Assembly: GCA_003518475.1 (NCBI GenBank)
Contig: DOYO01000081.1
Coordinates: 1-21,397 of the forward strand
Reading direction: 5' to 3'
DNA from: Acholeplasmataceae bacterium
GTDB taxonomy: Bacteria; Bacillota_I; Bacilli_A; Acholeplasmatales; Acholeplasmataceae
Length of the DNA: 21,397 bases
Shown: positions 1 through 6,818 of the stretch, piece after piece
Layout of the letters: each line of letters opens with the position of its first letter
Position numbering within the stretch: position 1 is the first letter of the stretch
Made by a program: the position numbers and the translations under genes
The notes under the pieces: generated by a model
What the model was told of the DNA's origin: nothing
What the model saw: the letters and a program-made list of their open reading frames with translations, nothing else
The model's database searches: none

Positions 1-80
1 AATTCTCATTATTTCTAGGCTGGTTTTAAAGCCAGTATTCCATGATATGTTGCCTTGTGGCTACACCTTTGTACATTTTA

Positions 81-109
81 ATCTTAACACACCCTTGACA
101 GATTCTCAA
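81..109 (-). promoter_or_regulatory. candidate phage late promoter
   Basis: On the minus strand TTGAGA (104-109) and TAAGAT (81-86) are separated by 17 bp, matching a sigma-A promoter at 5/6 and 4/6 positions. It fires leftward out of the window, where late or packaging genes would be expected after a DUF1492/ArpU-type gene. Three GGTTCA repeats lie directly upstream of the -35 box, as in an activator-dependent promoter. The match alone is moderate; the register with the repeats makes it worth noting. Confidence 0.4.
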
Positions 110-110
110 T

Positions 111-140
111 GGTTCACAGAGGTTCAAAGTGGTTCAATAT
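111..140. repeat. three 10-bp tandem repeats (GGTTCA)
   Basis: GGTTCA occurs at 111-116, 121-126 and 131-136, an exact 10-bp period, so all copies face one side of the helix. The array lies between the stop of the 68-aa gene and the -35 box of a leftward promoter candidate. A regulatory binding array is the simplest reading; the DUF1492-like protein encoded at 719-1129 is a plausible but unproven ligand. Confidence 0.6.
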
Positions 141-346
141 CATACGAATTTTGGATTACTACGATAGTCTAAGGAAACTAGATAATAATGACCATAAATT
201 TCGACTTCTTCACCAATAACAAAGTTAAATGTTTTTTGTCTTTGATACATATCTGGATAGGTCACTATAACAGTTGCTCTACCAGATTTTTTCTCTTGGT
301 TACTGTCCCAAGACCATCTTATAAGTAATATTGTTGGTTTATTCAT
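140..346 (-). CDS. hypothetical 68-aa phage protein
   Basis: A 68-codon minus-strand frame starts at ATG 344-346, with GGGGAA about 6 nt upstream, and ends in TGA at 140-142. The product is soluble and mixed-charge with no membrane segment; it contains WSWD near residue 11 and an EEVEIYGHYYLVSLDY stretch that looks like beta strands. I do not recognise the family. Its place between the DUF1492-like regulator and the expected packaging genes fits a small early or middle phage protein. Reading through the TGA as Trp would add about 38 codons, but that extension crosses the GGTTCA repeat array and I do not favour it. Confidence 0.6.
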   Translation of the reverse strand: MNKPTILLIRWSWDSNQEKKSGRATVIVTYPDMYQRQKTFNFVIGEEVEIYGHYYLVSLDYRSNPKFV

Positions 347-396
347 AATCTTCCCCTAACTTTCGTCATATTTTATTATCGATTAATTACTTCTAT

Positions 397-402
397 ATTA
401 TA
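397..402 (-). promoter_or_regulatory. candidate -10 box for the 68-aa gene
   Basis: TATAAT (minus strand) preceded by TG lies about 50 bp upstream of the ATG at 346 and downstream of the terminator at 444-477. No good -35 hexamer is visible at 16-18 bp, so it may depend on TG-extended recognition or be chance in AT-rich DNA. Confidence 0.35.
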
Positions 403-443
403 CATTGACCACCTAAATTTTTAGTAAGTCCAATGCATTTTCC

Positions 444-477
444 TAAAAAAAGTGAGTGGCTAAGAACTTCACCACTC
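444..477 (-). terminator. rho-independent terminator after the TGA-containing ORF
   Basis: GAGTGG (454-459) and CCACTC (472-477) form a 6-bp stem. On the minus strand it is followed two bases later by seven T residues (445-451). It begins about 11 nt downstream of the TAA at 488-490, so it closes the small transcription unit at 488-652. Confidence 0.6.
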
Positions 478-487
478 TAGATTTCTC

Positions 488-652
488 TTATTCTTTTTTT
501 GTAATCAGTATATACATTGATACACCAATAAGAATTAAAGTTCCTGAAATCCCAACTCAAAGTAGACTTAGTGTAAAGCTGCTAAATGGAAACACAACTC
601 AAAATCACACTACTGCTACAAGATTGGGAAGAACACTTGAAAGTTTCTTCAT
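488..652 (-). CDS. 54-codon membrane-protein ORF with three in-frame TGA codons
   Basis: The start ATG (650-652) follows AAAAAGGAGGGAGAATATT, one of the best ribosome binding sites in the window. In the standard code only MKKLSSVLPNLVAVV is made before TGA. If TGA is Trp, the frame continues through TGA at 605-607, 599-601 and 557-559 to TAA at 488-490. The result is a 54-aa hydrophobic protein with two membrane stretches, aromatic residues near their edges and a charged TKKE tail. A terminator follows at once, and a -10 box (706-711) lies upstream, so the unit looks like a self-contained cassette (a phage moron). Neighbouring large genes use TGG for Trp and some end in TGA, so general reassignment in this genome is unlikely. 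Alternatives are a 15-aa peptide, a gene decayed by TGG-to-TGA changes, a segment from a TGA-Trp organism, or chance. Confidence 0.4.
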
Positions 653-679
653 AATATTCTCCCTCCTTTTTAAATTTTT

Positions 680-698
680 GTGGTCAAAGTTCGACCAC
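680..698. repeat. inverted repeat in the leader of the TGA ORF
   Basis: GTGGTC (680-685) and GACCAC (693-698) form a 6-bp stem with a 7-nt loop. Seven T residues follow on the plus strand (699-705), so it could stop plus-strand transcription. For minus-strand transcripts it would be a 5' leader hairpin or an operator between the -10 box at 706-711 and the ribosome binding site. Confidence 0.45.
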
Positions 699-705
699 TT
701 TTTTT

Positions 706-711
706 ATTATA
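706..711 (-). promoter_or_regulatory. candidate -10 box for the 488-652 cassette
   Basis: A perfect TATAAT on the minus strand sits just after the stop of the DUF1492-like gene and about 54 bp before the ATG at 652. No convincing -35 box is visible in the end of the upstream gene, so strength and use are uncertain. Confidence 0.35.
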
Positions 712-718
712 TAATTAA

Positions 719-1129
719 TTATTCAAATAATATAGATTGAAGAGCAATTTTATGCCATCTTTTTAAAGTTGACAACGAAATATACATCTTATTTGCTATT
801 ACGTTCCAACTTTCCCAATCTATATAACGATAGATGAGTAGTTTTTTATGTTCAGTGTCACCAAGTTTGTCAATAACTGATATGATTTCACATTTAACTT
901 GTTGTAGTTGTTTCTTAAAGTCAGCAATTTGAAGTTCCTTTTCCAAAGCCTTATGAATCCACTTTGTGAAGGGTGCGTCAAGACTTCTTGTTCCATCCAC
1001 ACGTATAGCATCAAAGTTCATGCCAGGAATTGAGTTCGCAAGTCTTTTGTATTCTTTTATTTCGTCTTGCATGTGTTTTATGTCTAATTCCAAGTAGTGA
1101 TATCTACTTAGGTATTGCTTAACATCCAT
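719..1129 (-). CDS. DUF1492/ArpU-like phage late regulator
   Basis: This 136-aa protein resembles the DUF1492/ArpU-type sigma-like proteins that sit just before packaging genes in Firmicute prophages. The N-terminal half is a charged helical region (about residues 1-75). The C-terminal half reads as a sigma-region-4-like helix-turn-helix: DTEHKKLLIYRYIDWESW, then SLSTLKRWHKIAL as the recognition segment. I chose ATG 1127-1129 because AAGGAGG lies 7 nt upstream; an earlier ATG at 1154-1156 overlaps the end of rusA and has no such site. It probably activates late transcription, and the GGTTCA array and promoter at 81-136 are a candidate target. Stop is TAA at 719-721. Family assignment is fairly firm; the late-activator role is inferred from position. 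Confidence 0.75.
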   Translation of the reverse strand: MDVKQYLSRYHYLELDIKHMQDEIKEYKRLANSIPGMNFDAIRVDGTRSLDAPFTKWIHKALEKELQIADFKKQLQQVKCEIISVIDKLGDTEHKKLLIYRYIDWESWNVIANKMYISLSTLKRWHKIALQSILFE

Positions 1130-1145
1130 CTCAACTCCTCCTTCA

Positions 1146-1562
1146 TCAACTCTCATCTTCTTTCAATTTACTGAGCATATTGATTTCAATCGAGATACCA
1201 GTTGGATCATTTGACCACATCTTTTCAACATGCTCCACAACCACTTGAGCATCATCTATCCAAAACCCCACTTCAGTCATACAGTCTTTGAGCATCTTCT
1301 GTAGGTTATCAGTATCAGGCTTTGTTACTCTCCACTCAAAGTGCTTATGTCTTTTGCCTTTTGGAAATCTCCATATAACATCAAGTTGAATGGCATCCCT
1401 CATCGGCTCATTTGGTTTGAATGGTTTTAAATGTGTAATTAGTTCTTTTCTTGCTTGCTTCAATTTTTCAGGTTTATAAAACGCAGGCTTATTGTTAACA
1501 AGAGCAACCTTGTTTTGTTGAGCTGTTATTGTTGGCGGATCTAGTAGTAGGAATATTTTCAT
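1146..1562 (-). CDS. rusA: RusA-family Holliday junction resolvase
   Basis: A 138-aa protein matching the usual RusA length. RusA cuts four-way DNA junctions left by recombination or replication, acting as a dimer with Mg2+. The signature TKPDTDNLQKMLKD (about 80-93) followed by GFWIDDAQV (about 99-107) carries the conserved acidic residues D83, D85, D93 and the D103-D104 pair. I chose ATG 1560-1562, with GGAG about 7 nt upstream. The longer frame to 1622 would run into the large inverted repeat and add an unrelated N-terminus. The stop (TGA, 1146-1148) lies 16 nt before the next gene. It follows the helicase/primase genes and would resolve branched DNA before packaging. Confidence 0.9.
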   Translation of the reverse strand: MKIFLLLDPPTITAQQNKVALVNNKPAFYKPEKLKQARKELITHLKPFKPNEPMRDAIQLDVIWRFPKGKRHKHFEWRVTKPDTDNLQKMLKDCMTEVGFWIDDAQVVVEHVEKMWSNDPTGISIEINMLSKLKEDES

Positions 1563-1606
1563 CGGTTTCTCCTTTTTTTGATTTTTTTTAGTGAAGAAAG
1601 GCAAGT

Positions 1607-1674
1607 GCTGACGATGATGCATTTGTTTGGGATAGGGGTCACTAAATCCCCTATCCTACAAACGATGCGTCAGC
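1607..1674. repeat. large interrupted inverted repeat upstream of rusA
   Basis: Core arms GGATAGGGG (1630-1638) and CCCCTATCC (1648-1656) pair perfectly around a 9-nt loop. Outer arms TTTGT/ACAAA (1622-1626, 1658-1662) and GCTGACG/CGTCAGC (1607-1613, 1668-1674) extend it with small bulges. There is no T tract, so it is not a normal terminator. It lies between the primase-helicase stop and rusA. It could be an origin hairpin, an mRNA processing site or a protein-binding palindrome. Confidence 0.7.
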
Positions 1675-1701
1675 GGTAATGGAACATACCTATATATAAG
1701 C

Positions 1702-1801
1702 CCTATATTCCACTTTTGTCTAAAACGGAACAAAGGAAGATTTTTCCTATATTCCAAATTCCAAATTTTAAGACGGAACTAGTCATTTTTCCTTTATTCC
1801 A
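1702..1801. repeat. three repeats spaced 44-45 bp, possible phage origin
   Basis: CCTATATTCCA occurs at 1702-1712 and 1746-1756, and CCTTTATTCCA at 1791-1801, giving intervals of 44 and 45 bp. CGGAAC recurs between them (1726-1731, 1774-1779), and GGAAC also at 1681-1685. The DNA is very AT-rich, including TATATATA at 1691-1698. It sits directly downstream of the primase-helicase gene, whose TAA stop falls inside the last copy. Phage origins often lie by the initiator or primase gene, so an iteron-type origin is plausible; no origin protein site has been shown. Confidence 0.5.
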
Positions 1802-3791
1802 CTTCGGATTTTCTTATAGAAATCACACCATGATTATTGATGTAATCATCTTCAAACTCTGTTACACGTTTTCGGATTGTTCGATCAGTAACTCCTAAAT
1901 ATTCTGCTAATACTGATACTAAACATGTATTGTCATCCTGCTTGTTTATATCAAAAGCAGCATCGAATTCGTCTTTTCTAGATTCCGGTGTTTGAGTTCT
2001 TTTGCCACTTTTTTCTAGATTTGCTTTAGGGTCACCATCAGCGTAGTGCTTTAAAAGAATCCCTTTATCATCTACTCGATGGAGCGGATATTCAAACCAG
2101 AAGTTCACTGGCTTAAAATTCGAAAACTCACGTAAGCTACTCTCTAGTCGCCAGGCTGTTGCCGTTTGAACATCAGCATACTGAGCCATAAATTCATCAG
2201 TGGTTTCTAGTTGAATCATGTCTAGCTGTGCATCTGGATCACGAGCAAAAACACCAGATCCTGAAGCTCTGTCCATCGCCTTTTTGAAACCTTGAGCTCC
2301 TTTGGAATGGTGATGGCTATAAATCGCTGAAACACCGGCTTCTTTACATATCTTGTCGAATTGGTTACTAAAAGCACCCATCTGAGAAGCGTTATTTTCA
2401 TCACCTGTAATGACTTTATAGATAGGGTCTATGATGACTGCATCGAAGCCTTGATTCTTGATTCTTCTTACAAGGATGGGTACAAGTTTATCAAGTGGCA
2501 TCGCTTCACCTCTAAGGTTCCAAATGGCAATGTCATGGCTATGTTTAGGTTGTAGTTTCATGGCCTTATAGATTTCGATAAAACGATTAATAAAGCTTGG
2601 TCGATCAATTTCAAGATTAATATAGAGTACTTTGGACTTTTTACACTGAAAACCAAGCCACTTTATACCCTCAGATAGAGCAACTGCTAATTCCATCAAT
2701 AGGAAACTTTTACCTGCTTTGGATGAACCTGATATGAGCATTTTATGGCCGACTCGTACGATGCCTTTTATCAGTTCAGGCGGTACTGCTGGTGGATTTG
2801 CTAAAGGGACATCCATAAATTCAAAACTCGGTAATTGATCATTAATCCCTTCAGTGAAATCAACCCATTCATTCCAGTTGAGTCGTCCAATATTTGAATC
2901 AACTAAGGTTTGGAGCACTCCATTTCTTGTGACACCTGGCATTCTTGAAAGTCTTGAAGGATTTCGATTTGCTGTATCGATTTTCAGCCCCTTTTTCTCA
3001 AGAAAACCATACAAGTATTCCACTCGTTTTCGATATTCTTCGTAATCCGATGCATCTACCTTAACGATTGCATGTAGGCTTTTGCCTGCACTATGAACTA
3101 AGCAAGCGATGGGTAACTCGTACTTGCGATAAATTGCATCTTGTTCTGAAACAGGAATGGTATCGAACTCGACTAAAGCATAGGTAAATCGTGTGATGTT
3201 TTCATTCTTAACGCCTGAAGCATCGACTGGATTAAATCTTATCCAAGCACCACATTCATCTTTCCAATCCCCCACGACAGCACCGATATCATCAGGATAC
3301 TTTTTGAGTAAGTCGATCAACTCCTTAGCTGTGCGATCATACTGTCCTTTATCTGGTTTCCATTTGCCTTCACTGTCTTTCCAAACATCGTTTGTTACAT
3401 AGCCAACATATTCATCATCTTTGAATAGAGTTTCAAGATAAGTGATGAGTTGTTCAGTTGGTTTCTTTTCAGATTTTGGATCATAGATCATACCATCACC
3501 ATCGTATTCAATAATATCGTCCCATTCCAAAAACCCACCACGAGGTTCCCAACCAGAATCTTTGGCTATTTTAATAATGGTTCCACCAGCTGTGGGATTA
3601 GAGGAGCCGTTAAAGCTCCTCCATTTCCTTTCGCACTCACCGGTTTTATAGCGTGAATCGTTTTTACTCCACTCATCCCATACTGAAACGTCATATCCTT
3701 CAGCTTTCAATGCCATACCGATAATCAGCCATTCATCATAGGTTGTGTTTGATACTTCAATGTGTTTTAAAGCTTCTACGATATTGTCCAT
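1794..3791 (-). CDS. phage primase-helicase (PriCT_2, AEP-like, RepA-type ATPase)
   Basis: This 665-aa multidomain protein would prime and unwind DNA at the phage fork. Residues 1-60 match a PriCT_2-type domain (EALKHIEV, YDEWLIIGMALKAEG, CERKWRSF). Residues about 150-300 look like an archaeo-eukaryotic-type primase core, with ALVEFDTIP (205-213) and HSAGKSLHAIVKVD (233-246) giving the acidic and histidine motifs. Residues about 330-560 form a RepA/RecA-like ATPase with Walker A GSSKAGKS (355-362) and Walker B AVIIDPIYK (451-459). The tail (about 600-665) holds a possible helix-turn-helix, VTDRTIRKRVTEFE. AGGAGG lies 6 nt before ATG 3789-3791. Domain calls come from motifs read by eye; the primase domain is the least certain. 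Confidence 0.8.
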   Translation of the reverse strand: MDNIVEALKHIEVSNTTYDEWLIIGMALKAEGYDVSVWDEWSKNDSRYKTGECERKWRSFNGSSNPTAGGTIIKIAKDSGWEPRGGFLEWDDIIEYDGDGMIYDPKSEKKPTEQLITYLETLFKDDEYVGYVTNDVWKDSEGKWKPDKGQYDRTAKELIDLLKKYPDDIGAVVGDWKDECGAWIRFNPVDASGVKNENITRFTYALVEFDTIPVSEQDAIYRKYELPIACLVHSAGKSLHAIVKVDASDYEEYRKRVEYLYGFLEKKGLKIDTANRNPSRLSRMPGVTRNGVLQTLVDSNIGRLNWNEWVDFTEGINDQLPSFEFMDVPLANPPAVPPELIKGIVRVGHKMLISGSSKAGKSFLLMELAVALSEGIKWLGFQCKKSKVLYINLEIDRPSFINRFIEIYKAMKLQPKHSHDIAIWNLRGEAMPLDKLVPILVRRIKNQGFDAVIIDPIYKVITGDENNASQMGAFSNQFDKICKEAGVSAIYSHHHSKGAQGFKKAMDRASGSGVFARDPDAQLDMIQLETTDEFMAQYADVQTATAWRLESSLREFSNFKPVNFWFEYPLHRVDDKGILLKHYADGDPKANLEKSGKRTQTPESRKDEFDAAFDINKQDDNTCLVSVLAEYLGVTDRTIRKRVTEFEDDYINNHGVISIRKSEVE

Positions 3792-3801
3792 TTAAATCCT
3801 C

Positions 3802-5379
3802 CTATGGTTGATAGCTCGATGCACTGACACCTCTTGGTAACATCCATCTATTTTCTGCGATACGAGTAATCATTTTGCTAGCAGCATCAAATGCCCACAT
3901 ACCAACATGAATGAAACCATAGCGTTCCAAGAAGCGGATTTGTTTTGGTGTTGCGAGTCCTTCAACTTGTCTGTTCTTTAACTTTTCAATGAGTAAGCTT
4001 GCTAATCCACAGTTCGAAACTGAGTCAGGGTAGATACCATGTCTTTCTAGGTATTCGAGTTGTCTTGATGTTGCAGGTGCCATTTCCCAAGCGAATGAAG
4101 GTTCATAATTCGCCAAGTCATCAGCAGCAATAGAAAATGCATATTGAATTGGATCGACAAGTTTTTGTTGTTTTCTACGCATAGCTGCGAGTTCTCTTGC
4201 CAGAGCATCTTCACGTTCCTTGATAGCATCGTTTTCTGCTTCCAGTTCAGCGGAGAGTAAATCAATGCCACTTTCTCTATCCATCATCTTCTGGTCGATG
4301 CGTTTTGCAAGGTCAGCGTCTTTGGAAATGAGTGCTGATGGTCTACACAAATCGTGACGTTCAGTCATCCATAGGAAGTCAAGCAAGAGGAGTTCTTTCT
4401 TATTTGGTGCAAGTCGCATACCACGACCGACCATTTGTTGATAAAGACTTCTGATTTTGGTAGGTCTTAAAACAATAATGCAATCCACCGCTGGGCAATC
4501 CCAACCTTCAGTAAGGAGCATGGAATTACACAACACATCGTATTCACCGGCTTCAAAGTCGGCTAAGATTTCATCTCTGTCTTTGCTATTACCGTTGACT
4601 TCAGCGGCCTTAATACCATGCAAATTGAGTAGTTCGCAGAACCTTTGAGATGTCTTCACTAACGGTAAGAAAACGACCGTTTTTCGACCTTTACAGTACT
4701 TCAGCATCTCAAGTGCGATTTGATTTAAGTAGGGCTCTAATGCTGAACCTATTTCACCCACAGCGTAGTCACCATTTGATACTGTTACGTTATGGATATC
4801 CAGTTCGAGTGGTATCATCTGTGCTTTTACAGGGCAGAGATAACCCTCTCTTATGGCTTGATGAAGGGAATATTCGTAGGCTTTTGAATCGAAGAATTTC
4901 CCTAAACTTTTCTGATCTGAGCGATCAGGAGTTGCAGTAACACCGAGTACATTGGCACCATCAAAGTGGGTAAGGATACGTTGATACGTATCGCTCATGG
5001 TATGATGGGCTTCATCGACAACGATTGTCTTGAAATAGTCTTTAGAAAAACTAGTGAGTCGTTTCTCTTGCGATAAAGTCTGAACAGATGCAACCGTTAC
5101 TTTTTTCTTTGAACCAATGGAGCTGGACTCAGCCTTTTCCAAAGCTGAATCCAATCCACTAGTTTCCATTAACTTAACAGACGCTTGATCGAGCAATTCA
5201 CCACGATGTGCTAGGATGAGGGCTTTACTACCATCTTGAGTCTCTTCTTCAACAACCTTTGAAAATACAACTGTCTTTCCGGTTCCAGTAGGGAGAACTA
5301 ATAGCGTCTTTTGCCTGCCATCTTTCCACTCATTTCTAATTGCTTGAACAGCTTCGTTTTGATAAGGTCTTAGTTCCAT
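3802..5379 (-). CDS. phage DEAD/DEAH-box superfamily II helicase
   Basis: A 525-aa SF2 helicase. The N-terminal RecA-like domain has the Q-like LRPYQNEAV, Walker A PTGTGKT (30-36), DEAH (122-125) and motif III TAT (148-150). The second RecA-like domain carries CNSMLLTEGWD (about 284-294) and the arginine-finger motif QMVGRGMR (315-322). The C-terminal part (about 440-510) holds two related segments, TSRQLEYLERHGI and TPKQIRFLERYGF, an internal duplication of a small helical motif. ATG 5377-5379 has AAAGGAGG 6-7 nt upstream. Packed 10 nt before the primase-helicase and 12 nt after the SSB-like gene, it belongs to the replication operon, probably as origin-opening or branch-processing helicase. 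Confidence 0.88.
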   Translation of the reverse strand: MELRPYQNEAVQAIRNEWKDGRQKTLLVLPTGTGKTVVFSKVVEEETQDGSKALILAHRGELLDQASVKLMETSGLDSALEKAESSSIGSKKKVTVASVQTLSQEKRLTSFSKDYFKTIVVDEAHHTMSDTYQRILTHFDGANVLGVTATPDRSDQKSLGKFFDSKAYEYSLHQAIREGYLCPVKAQMIPLELDIHNVTVSNGDYAVGEIGSALEPYLNQIALEMLKYCKGRKTVVFLPLVKTSQRFCELLNLHGIKAAEVNGNSKDRDEILADFEAGEYDVLCNSMLLTEGWDCPAVDCIIVLRPTKIRSLYQQMVGRGMRLAPNKKELLLLDFLWMTERHDLCRPSALISKDADLAKRIDQKMMDRESGIDLLSAELEAENDAIKEREDALARELAAMRRKQQKLVDPIQYAFSIAADDLANYEPSFAWEMAPATSRQLEYLERHGIYPDSVSNCGLASLLIEKLKNRQVEGLATPKQIRFLERYGFIHVGMWAFDAASKMITRIAENRWMLPRGVSASSYQP

Positions 5380-5391
5380 GAGAGACCTCCT

Positions 5392-5847
5392 TTAGAATGG
5401 GAGATCGTCAGGAAGAAAGTTTTCTTCGTTGTAATCGATGAAACGGTCGACATCATTGACAAATTTCTCTTCACCATTTTGATTGGTATATGAACGTTGT
5501 TTGAAATGTGCTCTACCTTTAGAGCCAATCACTTTATTCCAATCCATCGTCAACTTCTCGCCATGCTTCTTCTGACCGATTGATCTAAAGAAGGCTGAAA
5601 TACGCCATTCGAGTGTACGGTATAGAATCAAATCAAACTTCACTGAAGTCGTACCTTCTTTTGCTTCTACTTGAACGGTAATGGTCGCCTTATTGCATGC
5701 AGGTACTTTAGGTCCACCACTAAATCTTCCACGTTCAAAGTGTGTGACAGTAAAGTTGTAATCACCCTCTGGCAATAACACATACTCCTGTCCATCGGTT
5801 TCAATCGAGTCATTCCAATCCATTAACATATCTTTATTTTCCATCAT
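5392..5847 (-). CDS. DUF669 phage SSB-like protein
   Basis: A 151-aa DUF669-type protein. The core (about 20-120) has alternating beta segments, such as QEYVLLPEGDYNFTVTHFE and KFDLILYRTLEWRISAFFRSIG, as in OB-fold-like DNA-binding proteins. The last residues, NFLPDDLPF, closely resemble the acidic amphipathic tip of bacterial SSB (DDDIPF), which docks partner enzymes. That tip and the position right after a Sak4-like gene support a cognate single-strand binding role; phage Sak4 systems commonly carry their own SSB. ATG 5845-5847 has GGAG about 10 nt upstream; a second ATG follows at once. The family call is firm, the SSB function inferred. Confidence 0.8.
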   Translation of the reverse strand: MMENKDMLMDWNDSIETDGQEYVLLPEGDYNFTVTHFERGRFSGGPKVPACNKATITVQVEAKEGTTSVKFDLILYRTLEWRISAFFRSIGQKKHGEKLTMDWNKVIGSKGRAHFKQRSYTNQNGEEKFVNDVDRFIDYNEENFLPDDLPF

Positions 5848-5849
5848 GA

Positions 5850-6818
5850 TTATTGTTCTCCTTTATTATTTTTGATAGATTCGATGATCTTCTTAAAATT
5901 TGGGATGATCCATCTAGTGATGAAATCGTCCGAATAATTGGCAATGGGTTCTGTTTCTTGATAGTGTCCTTTAACTGCAACTACCTTTTGAAGTTCTGCT
6001 TCGGTGATACTTGCTTCCACCATCATCTTGTTCAGCTTTTCAACAACAGTTACGCTTGTGATTTCTCGTGGGTCAGGAAATCGCACGACATCTTTTCTGG
6101 GTTTTACATCTTCGAATAGGTGTTGGATCGATGCGAAGTTGAGCTCTAACTCTTCTGGCAAGTTGAATCTGTTTTTTGCATCATAGGTAGGATTATGTGT
6201 GGTATATAAAACACGTTTTCCACCTTGAGCTTTTTTCGAGTTGTTCTCAGTCGTGACAACATAAATCTTGTAGTTCACAAAGAATAGAGCGTCACACCAT
6301 TCCTTAATGAGCGGGGCAACTTGTCTGGTGAGTTTCATCTCATAACGGTCAAAGGCACCTTGCTCTTCAGGGAGTTCAAACTTTCTGGGTTTCGCATGAG
6401 CAGTAATGACTACGTTTATTCCGACTTCGATGAGTTGATCTAAAAGTGAGAGCAGTTTCGAGTATTCATCAAGCAAGTAGACATACCCTTTACCAAATCC
6501 AAAGTCCTCGATATTGTTCTTTCGGTATTTCTCACAGACTGCGTTAATACACAAGAATTCTGACCAATCCGCAGTATCGAGTATGACTGTCTTGCAGATG
6601 GTTGGGTTGTCATGGATTTCCTTAACGATTGCGATAAGTTCATTCCATGACTTGTTGCATTTGATACGTCTGATGTTTAGATTGCTTGTTCCACCTTCGG
6701 TGTCTATAAATAGTGGGTCAGGGAACTGACTTGCAAAGGTTGATTTACCAATCCCCTCTGGTCCATACACCACGATTTTCAGTGGTCGCTTTTCTTTTCC
6801 TTCAATGATGTTTAGCAT
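5850..6818 (-). CDS. AAA_24/Sak4-like RecA-fold ATPase
   Basis: A 322-aa ATPase of the AAA_24 (phage nucleotide-binding, Sak4-like) group. Walker A GPEGIGKST (19-27) is near the N-terminus and Walker B VILDTADW (78-85) follows. VVITAHAKPRKFELPEE (about 136-152) is the typical third strand and sensor region. Sak4 proteins are short RecA/Rad51-core recombinases that drive strand annealing with an SSB. The C-terminal 90 residues (FPDPREITSVTVVEKLNKMM onward) form a separate small helical domain with a TEAEL motif. ATG 6816-6818 overlaps the stop of the upstream nuclease by 7 nt, indicating coupled translation; the DUF669 gene begins 2 nt downstream. Nuclease, ATPase and SSB-like protein form a recombination cassette. 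Confidence 0.82.
   Translation of the reverse strand: MLNIIEGKEKRPLKIVVYGPEGIGKSTFASQFPDPLFIDTEGGTSNLNIRRIKCNKSWNELIAIVKEIHDNPTICKTVILDTADWSEFLCINAVCEKYRKNNIEDFGFGKGYVYLLDEYSKLLSLLDQLIEVGINVVITAHAKPRKFELPEEQGAFDRYEMKLTRQVAPLIKEWCDALFFVNYKIYVVTTENNSKKAQGGKRVLYTTHNPTYDAKNRFNLPEELELNFASIQHLFEDVKPRKDVVRFPDPREITSVTVVEKLNKMMVEASITEAELQKVVAVKGHYQETEPIANYSDDFITRWIIPNFKKIIESIKNNKGEQ

Noticed and set aside
26..142. TGA-as-Trp extension of the 68-aa protein by about 38 codons to TAA at 26-28
   Set aside because: It would cross the GGTTCA array and promoter candidate, 38 codons without TAA/TAG is not unusual, and the product shows no clear fold.
456..740. Plus-strand 94-codon frame
   Set aside because: It starts at a GTG without a ribosome binding site, lies antisense to the terminator and cassette, and runs into the antisense of the DUF1492-like gene. 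It looks like a shadow of the minus-strand cassette frame.
1563..1622. N-terminal extension of RusA to ATG 1620-1622
   Set aside because: No ribosome binding site, overlap with the large inverted repeat, and the family normally starts near the ATG at 1562, which has a good site.
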